64,000 nt of DNA from Holdemania massiliensis (GTDB taxonomy: Bacteria > Bacillota_I > Bacilli_A > Erysipelotrichales > Erysipelotrichaceae): the NCBI RefSeq assembly GCF_022440805.1, contig NZ_JAKNTK010000001.1, positions 2,046,001 through 2,110,000 on the forward strand. Reading direction: 5' to 3'. Made by a program: the position numbers and the translations under genes. Below the pieces are notes generated by a model, which saw only the letters and a list, made by a program, of their open reading frames with translations, had not been told where the DNA came from and did no database searches. Numbering within the stretch: position 1 is the stretch's first letter; every line of letters starts with the position of its first letter. Shown here piece after piece: positions 51,842 to 59,422 of this stretch.

Positions 51842-53866
51842 CTATCGAATCATCGACAGCCAATACAAAAGCCGTCCCAGCTGAAACAAAATCAGACTCA
51901 TCCCGTACGGCAAAAGCACCATGATCGCGATCGACTTCAGCATCAGTTTCGTTCCATACTCCTGGCGCAGTGCATTGAGCGTCATGATGCAGGGAATCGA
52001 AAACAGGCAGTAAACAAGAAAACTATAAGCCCGCAGTTTCCCCAATGGATCGTCAAACAGCTTGCCGATCTCGCTGATGAATCCGGCATCCTGCCCTTCC
52101 TGACTGAAATCAGCCAGATGCACCACGCTGTTTTTTACAGCCTCCCCCAGTCCCAGTACGAGATTTTTTGACTCCTGGGCGAAATCCAGCGGTGCCTCGG
52201 CCTTGTCCCGCAGCACTGAAGCCAGAAAACCAACGACCGTTTCCTTGGCGGCAATGGAGCCGGGCAGACTGGCCACCAGCGGCCACTGCGTGCCAAAGCC
52301 CAGGGGCTGGTAGATCACAGAGGCCGCTTTGCCAAACTGGGCGGCATAGGAGGTCGTAATTTCACCGCTTGGAAAATAAGTCAGACCCCACAGCACTGTC
52401 ATGGCCAGCATCACGACCGTCATCGCCTTGCGAGTATAATTTTTGACTTCCTGCCTGACCTTGTTGAACACCACTTTTAAAGAAGGACGGCGGTAAACCG
52501 GCAGCTCCAGCACCATCCACGGCTGCCGACGCTGCTCTGGTAAAGACAAAATCAGGGATAACACCAGTGCACTGACCAGACTCAGGCCATACAGCGTAAA
52601 CACGATCACCCCGCCCTGACCAGGAAAAAACGCGGCTGCAAACAACAGATAGATCGGCAGCCGTGCGCCGCAGCTGATTAGCGGGACGACCAGCGCCGTG
52701 CGCCGGCGGCTGCTTTCTTCTTCAATGACACGGGTAGCCATAACGGCCGGAACATTGCAGCCTAAACCTAAAAGCAAGGAAACAAACGCCTTGCCGCTGC
52801 AGCCAAACGGCCGCATCAGCCGATCCATCAGGAAAGCGATCCGCGCCATATAGCCGCTTTCTTCCAGCAGCCCGAGAAAGAAATAGAGAAAGGCCATGAG
52901 CGGCAGAAAGCTGAGCACGCTGCCGATCCCCGCCAAGAGTCCATCGCACACCAGCGAGCGCAGCCATGCCGGCACTCCACCTAACAAAAGCTGACAACCA
53001 TGCTGCATCCAGAGCGTCAGCTGGTTCAGCCAGCCGACATACGGCGAGCTTCCGTTATAGATCAGCATCAGCATCGCAAAACTCATCGCCAATAACAGCG
53101 GCAGCCCCCAAATCCGGTGCAGCAGCACGGCATCAATCCGCCGGGTTTTTAACAGCCGGCGCTGCGGATCCTGACGGACATGACTCATCAGGCTGTCAAT
53201 CGCCTGATACAGCGCCTGATGCATCGCCTGCGGTTGAGCCTCGCACAGCTGCATGTAGGCTTGCTTCTGCAACGCAAGCGAGGAAGCAAACGGCTGAGCC
53301 AGCTGCAGCGCGTTGACCTGTCTGACCCACGCCTCTTCCAACGGTTGGGTTAACAACGGCCGATATCCTGAAAACGGTTCTTTCAGCATGGCTAAGATCG
53401 TTTCCTTCACCTGTCCCACAGCCTGCTTATCAAACGCGCTGACGCACAGGATCGGACAGGCCAGACGGCGACTCAGCTTGAGTGCGTCGATCTCAATCCC
53501 ATTTTTCAGCACTTCATCGTAAAAGTTAAAAATCAGAATCATCGGAATCTGAAGCATTCTTAATTTCAAGGTCAGACGCAGCGCCCGCTGTAAATGCGTC
53601 GCATCCAAAACGTTGATCAGACAGTCGACCGGCTGCGATTCCAGAAAATCCTGCGTGATCTGTTCCTCATTGTTGGTTTTCTGCAAATCATAAATTCCCG
53701 GCAGATCAATCAGCGTCAGTGTTTCCGATCCCCATTGAACCTGAGCCTGTTTGCGCTCGACCGTGACGCCCGGCCAGTTGCCAACCTCAAACCCGGCATC
53801 GGACAGTGCGTTGATCCAGGCTGTTTTCCCGGCATTGGGATTGCCAACAAATGCAGCGGTCTTCAT
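51842..53866 (-). CDS. feoB: Ferrous iron transport protein B
   Basis: GTPase-driven Fe(II) importer in the cytoplasmic membrane. 674 residues: G1 GNPNAGKT (8-15), G2/G3 NWPGVTVE and DLPGIYDL, G4 NFYD, then the membrane domain with two Gate-type repeats (GVPAWLRSLVCDGLLAGIGSV, split over about 300-470) and the C-terminal gate PGSIAAKETVVGFLASVL. Overlaps feoA by 4 bases. No FeoC follows. Confidence 0.96.
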   Translation of the reverse strand: MKTAAFVGNPNAGKTAWINALSDAGFEVGNWPGVTVERKQAQVQWGSETLTLIDLPGIYDLQKTNNEEQITQDFLESQPVDCLINVLDATHLQRALRLTLKLRMLQIPMILIFNFYDEVLKNGIEIDALKLSRRLACPILCVSAFDKQAVGQVKETILAMLKEPFSGYRPLLTQPLEEAWVRQVNALQLAQPFASSLALQKQAYMQLCEAQPQAMHQALYQAIDSLMSHVRQDPQRRLLKTRRIDAVLLHRIWGLPLLLAMSFAMLMLIYNGSSPYVGWLNQLTLWMQHGCQLLLGGVPAWLRSLVCDGLLAGIGSVLSFLPLMAFLYFFLGLLEESGYMARIAFLMDRLMRPFGCSGKAFVSLLLGLGCNVPAVMATRVIEEESSRRRTALVVPLISCGARLPIYLLFAAAFFPGQGGVIVFTLYGLSLVSALVLSLILSLPEQRRQPWMVLELPVYRRPSLKVVFNKVRQEVKNYTRKAMTVVMLAMTVLWGLTYFPSGEITTSYAAQFGKAASVIYQPLGFGTQWPLVASLPGSIAAKETVVGFLASVLRDKAEAPLDFAQESKNLVLGLGEAVKNSVVHLADFSQEGQDAGFISEIGKLFDDPLGKLRAYSFLVYCLFSIPCIMTLNALRQEYGTKLMLKSIAIMVLLPYGMSLILFQLGRLLYWLSMIR

Positions 53867-54096
53867 GGGTCGGTGATCAAAGCGACTTCAATCTGCGCAG
53901 CATCGGGACGGCGCAGAGCGATCAGACTGCCGCCGACACTGTACTCGATCGGATCCAGCAGCGGCGCTGTCCGGACGCATTCAATTTCTTCCCCAACCCG
54001 CAAACCAAGTGCTTCTAAGCGGATCACTATCGCCTGTGGCAAAGTCATTGAAGTGATCAAGGCCCGCCTGCCTGGCGTTAATTGTGTTAGTTTCAT
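53863..54096 (-). CDS. feoA: Ferrous iron transport protein A
   Basis: 77-residue SH3-like protein that supports FeoB. Family pattern LTPGRRALITS, LEALGLRVGEEIE and a terminal beta strand block. Start at 54096 follows AAAGGAG. Together with feoB it forms a two-gene operon; I did not recognise a Fur box upstream. Confidence 0.93.
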   Translation of the reverse strand: MKLTQLTPGRRALITSMTLPQAIVIRLEALGLRVGEEIECVRTAPLLDPIEYSVGGSLIALRRPDAAQIEVALITDP

Positions 54097-54191
54097 CGCT
54101 TGCTCTCCTTTCTTTATTAGACTATGCTTGCAAAAAGCCCTTCCTTCCGCGCAAATTTCGACATTCCCCAGCTGGTATAACGGACAGATTG

Positions 54192-54200
54192 TGGTATAAT
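54192..54200 (+). promoter_or_regulatory. Putative extended -10 promoter of proS
   Basis: TGG followed by TATAAT (54195-54200), 37 bases before proS. No T-box leader is present; the leader is short. Confidence 0.55.
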
Positions 54201-54237
54201 CAAAAAGGTTCATTTTGAAGAATAGGAGAGAAGTGTT

Positions 54238-55944
54238 ATGAGATTAAGTCAAAGTTTCTTTGCGACTCTGCGGGAGAACGTAAAGGATGAAGATTCCGTC
54301 AGCGGTAATCTGCTGGTTCGTGCGGGCATGATCAAAAAAAGCTCGGCAGGAGTCTATATGTACCTTCCCCTTGGGTATAAAGTACTGAAGAAAATTGAAA
54401 ACATCGTTCGGGAAGAAATGGAACGGGCAGGAAGTCAGGAGCTCTTGATGCCGGCGCTGATTCCGGAAGAAGTGTATGTCGCCTCCGGGCGGCGGGACAA
54501 CTTTGGATCCAGCATGTTTTCGCTCAAGGACCGCTTCAACAAAAGCTATGTTCTCGGCCCAACCCATGAAGAACTGTTTGCGGTGGCCGCAGGCATGAAA
54601 ATTCGTTCGTATAAAGACATGCCGTTCAATTTATATCAGTTTCAGACCAAGTTCCGCGATGAAGCCCGTCCGCGCTACGGTTTGATCCGGGTGCGTGAAT
54701 TCATCATGAAGGATGCTTATTCCTTTGATAAGGATGAAGCGGGAATGGACGTCGCGTATCAGAAAATGTTTGACGGGTACAAACGGGCGTTTGACCGGAT
54801 GCACATGGATTACAAAATTGTCCGCGCGGATACCGGCGTTATGGGCGGCTTATTGTCCGAGGAATTTCAGGCGGTAACGGAAATCGGTGAAGATGTTCTG
54901 GTGCTGTGTGATCAATGCAGCTTTGCCTCCAATTTGGAAGTGGCTTCCTGCAAAGACGAGGGTCTTGACAGTGATGAAGCGCACTTGCCGAAAGAATTAG
55001 TGGAAACGCCGAACGCCCGGACGATTGAAGAAGTGACGGAATTTCTGCAGCAGGATGCCCAGCGGTTCGTCAAGACCTTGATTTACAATATTGACGGCAA
55101 ACCAGTGGCGGTCATGGTCCGCGGGGATCGGGAAGTCAATGAAACCAAGGTATTGAAATTGGTCGGCGGTTTGGAAATCGCTCTGGCTGAGCCGGAAATG
55201 GTCATGCAGGCAACGGAAGCCAAGGTAGGATTTGCCGGCCCGATCGGTCTGCATTGTCCGTTAGTGATGGATGTTGAGGTTTCACACATGGCTAACTTCA
55301 TCACCGGTGCCAACAAGACGGGTTATCACTATATCCATGTGAATCAGGAAGACTTCAAAGCGGATTATACCGCGGATGTCCGGCAGATCATGGAAGGCGA
55401 TACCTGCCCGGTTTGCGGCGGCAAGATCGTATTTAAAAAAGGCATTGAGATCGGCAATACTTTCAAGTTGGGAACGAAATATGCTCAGGCGATGAATTTG
55501 GAATATCTGGATCAGGAAAACAAGCTGAATCCGGTCTGGATGGGATCGTATGGCATCGGCATCGGCCGCTGTATGGCAGCGCTGGCGGAACAGCACAGTG
55601 ATGAACACGGCTTATGCTGGCCGATCAACATTGCCCCATATCCAGTAGCGATTGTCATCATCTCCAAAAAGGATGAACAGCAGGTGGCCGCGGCTGAACA
55701 ATTGTACGCCCAGCTGCAGGCGGCCGGAGTTGAGGTCATGCTCGATGATCGTGACGAACGTCCAGGCGTCAAGTTTAAGGACATGGATCTGATCGGAACC
55801 CCGATCCGGCTGACTGTCGGCAAGAAAATCGGTGAAGGCCTCGTCGAGATGAAGCTGCGCACAGCAGAAAAAGCAAGTGATGTCAAAGTCGACGAAGTTG
55901 TCAGCCAGGTTCTCGACCTGATCCATTGCAGTCAAACCCGATAA
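54238..55944 (+). CDS. proS: Prolyl-tRNA synthetase
   Basis: Class II synthetase charging tRNA-Pro, 568 residues of the bacterial type. Motif 1 region YLPLGYKVLKKIENIVREEM, motif 2 FRDEARPRYGLIRVREFIMKD, insertion (editing) domain about 225-400, motif 3 GIGIGRCMAALAEQH, and the anticodon-binding C-terminus. The editing domain is complete, so misactivated alanine can be cleared. AGGAGAG precedes the start. Confidence 0.97.
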   Translation: MRLSQSFFATLRENVKDEDSVSGNLLVRAGMIKKSSAGVYMYLPLGYKVLKKIENIVREEMERAGSQELLMPALIPEEVYVASGRRDNFGSSMFSLKDRFNKSYVLGPTHEELFAVAAGMKIRSYKDMPFNLYQFQTKFRDEARPRYGLIRVREFIMKDAYSFDKDEAGMDVAYQKMFDGYKRAFDRMHMDYKIVRADTGVMGGLLSEEFQAVTEIGEDVLVLCDQCSFASNLEVASCKDEGLDSDEAHLPKELVETPNARTIEEVTEFLQQDAQRFVKTLIYNIDGKPVAVMVRGDREVNETKVLKLVGGLEIALAEPEMVMQATEAKVGFAGPIGLHCPLVMDVEVSHMANFITGANKTGYHYIHVNQEDFKADYTADVRQIMEGDTCPVCGGKIVFKKGIEIGNTFKLGTKYAQAMNLEYLDQENKLNPVWMGSYGIGIGRCMAALAEQHSDEHGLCWPINIAPYPVAIVIISKKDEQQVAAAEQLYAQLQAAGVEVMLDDRDERPGVKFKDMDLIGTPIRLTVGKKIGEGLVEMKLRTAEKASDVKVDEVVSQVLDLIHCSQTR

Positions 55945-55949
55945 AACGC

Positions 55950-55992
55950 AAAAAGAGTGACCCTGAAATAGAATCAGGAATCACTCTTTTTT
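55950..55992. terminator. Bidirectional terminator between proS and the receiver gene
   Basis: AAAAAGAGTGA (55950-55960) pairs with TCACTCTTTTT (55981-55991), with CCTGA/TCAGG inside. The 3' end and stop codon of the opposite gene (55974) are part of the hairpin. Confidence 0.88.
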
Positions 55993-56330
55993 ATTTGAAT
56001 TGTATGGGGTTCAATCACAATCGGCACAGACGGCAGCTTCCAGGTTAACAGGCTGAGCATATTGGCTCTTCCATAGTGATTATCCGTATGCAGAACGATC
56101 TGCTTCAGATCAACAGCCTGAGGTTGTTGAACAAGCCACAGACAAAAGTCATAGCCGGTTTGCGGTGTGCCAAGGTCATAATCCAAGGACACAAGATCAT
56201 AAGTGTTTTCCGAAAAGAACTGCTGGGCCTGCGATACGGTTTTCGCGATGGTGAACGTGCAGTTTTTCAGTGAAGAGGCATACTGCGGCAGACGCAGATC
56301 ATCCAAATACAGACATCGTTGTTTTGCCAT
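55974..56330 (-). CDS. Cyclic-phosphate processing receiver domain protein
   Basis: 118-residue stand-alone receiver-like domain. D10/D11 (LYLDDLRLP), D50 (LVSLDYDLG), and the TGYDFCLWL and LHTDNHYGRANM blocks match the cREC family, which is predicted to act on RNA cyclic phosphate ends in RNA repair or defence loci rather than in two-component signalling. That assignment is from memory of the family pattern. No kinase or output domain. Its last codons form one arm of the shared terminator. Confidence 0.75.
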   Translation of the reverse strand: MAKQRCLYLDDLRLPQYASSLKNCTFTIAKTVSQAQQFFSENTYDLVSLDYDLGTPQTGYDFCLWLVQQPQAVDLKQIVLHTDNHYGRANMLSLLTWKLPSVPIVIEPHTIQIKKSDS

Positions 56331-56400
56331 TTTTCCCCTCTTCTTTCACCGTTCACCAGACAATCTTACAAAACTGTGAGAATTTTGTCACGCCGATCCA

Positions 56401-56409
56401 TGGTAGAAT
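56401..56409 (+). promoter_or_regulatory. Putative extended -10 promoter of the 35-residue gene
   Basis: TGG followed by TAGAAT (56404-56409), 45 bases before the ATG at 56454. A TTGTCA at 56385-56390 is too close (13 bases) to be an ideal -35. Confidence 0.4.
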
Positions 56410-56453
56410 CATGAGGATCGGCATAGAATAAAGTCAAAGGAGGAACATCATCC

Positions 56454-56561
56454 ATGAAAACATTCCTGGAAGTCATTACCGCGCTTTTCAGCAGTCTTCT
56501 GTTCTTCCGCCGGAAGACCTCGTTCCGTATCGGTCAGGTTCCAAAGCGAAGCCAGTTGTGA
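56454..56561 (+). CDS. 35-residue hydrophobic-basic small protein
   Basis: A short reading frame: a hydrophobic helix (residues 4-18, FLEVITALFSSLLFF) followed by a strongly basic tail (RRK, then PKRSQL). AAAGGAGGA (56436-56444) precedes the ATG by 9 bases. An extended -10 lies upstream and a perfect terminator hairpin starts 22 bases after the stop, so it forms a complete transcription unit of about 200 bases. It ends 2 bases from the convergent GNAT-fusion gene. Composition resembles type I toxins or small membrane regulators. Function unknown. Confidence 0.55.
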   Translation: MKTFLEVITALFSSLLFFRRKTSFRIGQVPKRSQL

Positions 56562-56562
56562 T

Positions 56563-57303
56563 TTACGATCCGCGATAAACCAGAACGCTTTGATCTTTGT
56601 GATCGAAGCGTTTTTCGATTTGAAAATGCAGGCTGTCCAATAACTTCTGGCATGCCTTATTTTCCATTGCCACATATGCCTGCAAAGTTGAAACATGCAG
56701 CTGATCGTGCACATACACCTTGGCCCAGCTTAACAATTCCCGGCCATAACCGCAATGCCAGAACGGCTCATCTAAAAACAGCGTCACATCCCGCACAGAC
56801 TCACAGTTGCTTTGCTTTAAAGCCAGAACCCCAACGACCTGCAAGGTTTGCTTTGATCTCACAAGCCAGGCCTGGTTGATTCCTGAAGTCAGCTGTAAGA
56901 TCAGATCGACCGCTTCTTGATAGGACTTCAGCGTATCAAACCGCATAAACTTTGCAACCTCGTCCTTGCCCGCGATGTTCAGCACATCTTGCGCATCTTT
57001 GACGGTCAGCGGTCTCAATTCCAGTCTTTCACAGTAACAGCTTGTGATTTTTTCAATGCGATAGACGTTGATCGTCTCCACATCCGGACAGCAGAACACG
57101 GCACGATTTTCTGGATTTCCGGGGATCTGTCCTCCATAACGCAGGATATCGACATACGGAAAGGCGACATGCATCGCCATCGGGCACAGCTGTCCCCGTT
57201 CATTATCAAAATCGTAGCAGTCCCCAATCCGATGTCCTCGATGACACCCCATTGGGCCTTTGCGGTCGATCAGCGTGATGATAATCTCGGCCCGCGAGCT
57301 CAT
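56563..57303 (-). CDS. TIGR04076 domain fused to a GNAT acetyltransferase
   Basis: 246 residues. Residues 1-87 match the TIGR04076 pattern: CHRGHRIGDCYDFD, GQLCPMAMHVAFPYVDILRYGG and CCPDVETINVYRI, with conserved Cys and His that may bind metal. Residues 93-245 are a GNAT acetyltransferase (LELRPLTVKDAQDVLNIA, WHCGYGRELLSWAK for acetyl-CoA). TIGR04076 proteins are usually stand-alone, so this is a fusion. Overlaps the upstream kinase gene by 4 bases. Substrate unknown. Confidence 0.78.
   Translation of the reverse strand: MSSRAEIIITLIDRKGPMGCHRGHRIGDCYDFDNERGQLCPMAMHVAFPYVDILRYGGQIPGNPENRAVFCCPDVETINVYRIEKITSCYCERLELRPLTVKDAQDVLNIAGKDEVAKFMRFDTLKSYQEAVDLILQLTSGINQAWLVRSKQTLQVVGVLALKQSNCESVRDVTLFLDEPFWHCGYGRELLSWAKVYVHDQLHVSTLQAYVAMENKACQKLLDSLHFQIEKRFDHKDQSVLVYRGS
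56584..56615 (+). terminator. Terminator of the 35-residue gene
   Basis: AACGCTTTGATC (56584-56595), TTTGT loop, GATCGAAGCGTT (56601-56612), then TTT. It is embedded in the 3' coding end of the convergent gene. Confidence 0.78.
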
Positions 57304-58127
57304 GCCTTGGCCGCCTGACTTTCAGCAATTGCCGCTTCCACCCGCAGACCGCGAAACAGATCTGCGTTATTTTGATTTGCCTGAATCAGTTGCTCGACCT
57401 CATGCATCGCTTTCTGACAGGCCTGTTCCAATGTTTTCTGATGCAAGAGCTCCCCAGCCAGCACCGCTGAGAACACATCTCCGGTGCCGGGGATCCGCAC
57501 ATCAATCAGCTCAAACGGCAGATCAAAGCTGGCCCCCTGATGATCCCGGCCGCAGACATAATGTCCGCCGTCTTCCTTCAAAACAACGCTGGTCATCACG
57601 GCAGCACCGCACCCCAGTTTCAAGAGTTCATCCAGCAGCTGTTCCTTTTGCGCCTGCGTTACTTCCAAACCCCAATCCGGATGTCCGCACAACAGAGCCG
57701 CTTCGGTCAGATTGGGTACGATGAAGTCCGCACAAGAGGCAAGCTGTCGGCGGAGTTCAACGGCCGCCGGGTCGACACCGGGATACAGATGCCCTTCATC
57801 GCCTAAAATCGGATCGACAATTTTTATCGCTTCCATCTGGCTGGCAAACAACCGCTTGATTAGATCCACCTGCTTTTCAGAAACCAAAAAGCCTGTGCAG
57901 ATGCAGTCAAAGTGAAAGCCAAGAGCCTGCCAAGCATCCAGTGTCTTTGCCATGAAGTCGGTCGTATCGTGAATATCAAAAATACCGTAATCCAGCGTAT
58001 TGGAGACCAGGGCTGTCGGCAGATTATGTACGATATGTCCCTGTGCTGACAACAACGGAATCATCACAGGCAAAGCCACCTTGCCTACACCGCATAAATC
58101 ATTGACTAGTAAGATTTCTTTTTCCAT
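57300..58127 (-). CDS. Pyridoxamine/pyridoxal kinase-like (ribokinase superfamily)
   Basis: 275 residues of the PdxK/PdxY type. Pattern: LLVNDLCGVGKVALPVMIPLL at the start, IVDPILGDEGHLYPG, IVPNLTEAALL and the catalytic RIPGTGDVFSAVLAG motif. It phosphorylates vitamin B6 vitamers to supply PLP, which gcvPB and others need. Tightly coupled (4-base overlap) with the TIGR04076-GNAT gene. Confidence 0.85.
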   Translation of the reverse strand: MEKEILLVNDLCGVGKVALPVMIPLLSAQGHIVHNLPTALVSNTLDYGIFDIHDTTDFMAKTLDAWQALGFHFDCICTGFLVSEKQVDLIKRLFASQMEAIKIVDPILGDEGHLYPGVDPAAVELRRQLASCADFIVPNLTEAALLCGHPDWGLEVTQAQKEQLLDELLKLGCGAAVMTSVVLKEDGGHYVCGRDHQGASFDLPFELIDVRIPGTGDVFSAVLAGELLHQKTLEQACQKAMHEVEQLIQANQNNADLFRGLRVEAAIAESQAAKA

Positions 58128-58151
58128 TCTCTTTCCCCTTCCGTATTTTTC

Positions 58152-58661
58152 TTATTCTATCCTATCTTGGAATTCGCCTGGGGTCAATTCATTTTCTGTG
58201 ATCAGCGTCAGCTGAGACGGCAAATCCGGCAGTGCCTTTTGAATAAACCGCGGGAACAAATTGATTTCCTGAATCTGGGAAAAAGGAATCCACTCAAAAG
58301 TATGCGTCCGTTTTCCTTCTTCAACTGAAAAGGACTGATCTTGGATCAACTGTTCTGAATTGTTCGGATCCACTAGAAAATACAGGCAGAGTTCATGGAA
58401 TTTTTCCTGGCTGGATGATTCCATGAAAAAGCTTTGACAAAGCCACAGTGGCCGGAGAATCTCAGCTTCTATTTTCAATTCCTCTTTCAGCTCCCGCTGC
58501 AGCGCGGCTTCCGCCGTTTCTTGAAATTGAATCCGCCCGCCTGGCAGATAGGCATACGGCATTGCCTCATCACGCATAATCAATAGTGATTCTTGATGAA
58601 TCATCACTGCGCACACCCGGATATTGAAGCGGCCTAAGTCAGTTCTAAATGTCAGATCCAT
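58152..58661 (-). CDS. Nudix hydrolase
   Basis: 169 residues with the Nudix box G42-x5-E48-x7-R56-E57-L-x-E60-E61 (the final glycine is K63). These enzymes hydrolyse nucleoside diphosphate-X substrates; a PYAYLPGGRIQF segment just before the box is typical of the MutT-like subgroup. It follows no operon partner; the kinase gene starts 24 bases downstream of its end. Confidence 0.85.
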   Translation of the reverse strand: MDLTFRTDLGRFNIRVCAVMIHQESLLIMRDEAMPYAYLPGGRIQFQETAEAALQRELKEELKIEAEILRPLWLCQSFFMESSSQEKFHELCLYFLVDPNNSEQLIQDQSFSVEEGKRTHTFEWIPFSQIQEINLFPRFIQKALPDLPSQLTLITENELTPGEFQDRIE

Positions 58662-58978
58662 ATCACTCTCTCCCTTAGATTCACAGCAATATTATACCAT
58701 GTTTAGCAGCACAAACGTCTATTACTATCACCTGGAAAAAAACGATGTCCAATGTTAAAAAGCAATGATTTTCTAACTTCAATCTAAAAAACTTATGTTT
58801 CTGTTTGTCGATATCGCTTTGAATGGGTATTTTTATATAATTCGTTTTATCCGCTTGATTTTCTAAGTGATCCATTGTAGCTTTATCTTCTTTCAGATTA
58901 AAACGAAATGCAAACTGTTCATAAAACTTTTTCTTGTTTCGTTAATATAAGCATTTTGATTAAAAACTTCCTTTTTAA
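58662..58978. other. AT-rich intergenic stretch without a supported gene
   Basis: About 320 bases. A 64-codon minus-strand open frame (58681-58875) lacks a ribosome site and family similarity and is not called. Confidence 0.5.
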
Positions 58979-59007
58979 TTGTTATTTTTCCCTCTTTCGC
59001 ATATAAT
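58979..59007 (+). promoter_or_regulatory. Sigma-A promoter for an RNA antisense to the 49-residue gene
   Basis: TTGTTA (58979-58984), 17-base spacer, TATAAT (59002-59007). The start site near 59014 lies 14 bases outside the stop of the opposing small gene, so the RNA would run antisense through it. A T-rich run near 59147-59156 could end it. Confidence 0.55.
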
Positions 59008-59027
59008 AGAGATGGGAAGGGAATGGC

Positions 59028-59177
59028 TTAAAATAAGCCGATTTCCCTTAAGAATGTCAGAACTATTCCGGTCAAGGTGATAATTGCAGTTATCAACTTA
59101 ACCACTTCAATCGCTAAGGATATATATTCTTTACGATTGGGAATAGTTCTTTTTTTCTTGCCCTTGGTTTTTCCCAT
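59028..59177 (-). CDS. 49-residue single-span membrane protein (type I toxin-like)
   Basis: Start MGKTKGKKKRT at 59177 follows AAGGAAG with 7-base spacing; a longer frame to 59222 has no ribosome site. A very basic N-terminus (residues 2-16) is followed by one membrane helix (about 19-43, ISLAIEVVKLITAIITLTGI) and a short end. Its own promoter lies 30 bases upstream and a facing promoter lies just past its stop, the layout of type I toxin-antitoxin pairs such as txpA/RatA. A hairpin (AAGGGAA/TTCCCTT with GGCTTA/TAAGCC inside) spans the stop region. Function inferred. Confidence 0.6.
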   Translation of the reverse strand: MGKTKGKKKRTIPNRKEYISLAIEVVKLITAIITLTGIVLTFLREIGLF

Positions 59178-59206
59178 CTCTTCACTTCCTTTCCTCGGGC
59201 AACTCA

Positions 59207-59235
59207 AGTTTAACATGGGCAAGTCTATAACTCAA
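59207..59235 (-). promoter_or_regulatory. Promoter of the 49-residue membrane protein gene
   Basis: Minus-strand TTGAGT (59230-59235), 17-base spacer, TAAACT (59207-59212) preceded by TGT. The leader to the ATG is about 22 bases. Confidence 0.55.
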
Positions 59236-59321
59236 TATTGTTTTAACTCATCTGAACTTAAAAATAGGATATAATCCTGCTGCCTAAACCTTAACTTCCA
59301 GAAATTGAATCCCTAGAATAG

Positions 59322-59382
59322 AAAACAAGGATCGACAAACTTTGAGGTTTCCCTCAACAGAAACTGATTCGTCTGACCCTTG
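59322..59382 (-). terminator. Terminator of the transporter/phosphodiesterase operon
   Basis: Minus-strand outer stem CAAGG/CCTTG encloses a stem TTGAGG-GAAA-CCTCAA; TTTTC follows. It lies 41 bases after the phosphodiesterase stop. Confidence 0.7.
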
Positions 59383-59422
59383 CTTATTTTTCATCCTATT
59401 TCATTTTTTCTGACTGGACAAC

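Noticed and set aside
54097..54237. T-box leader before proS and Fur box before feoA
   Set aside because: The leader of proS is too short for a T-box; no convincing 19-bp Fur palindrome seen.
58681..58875. 64-codon minus-strand open frame in AT-rich DNA
   Set aside because: No ribosome site, no promoter in place and no recognisable motif; likely chance in an AT-rich gap.
59077..59274. 65-codon plus-strand frame opposite the 49-residue gene
   Set aside because: It is the antisense of the membrane helix and has no ribosome site; hydrophobicity follows from complementarity.
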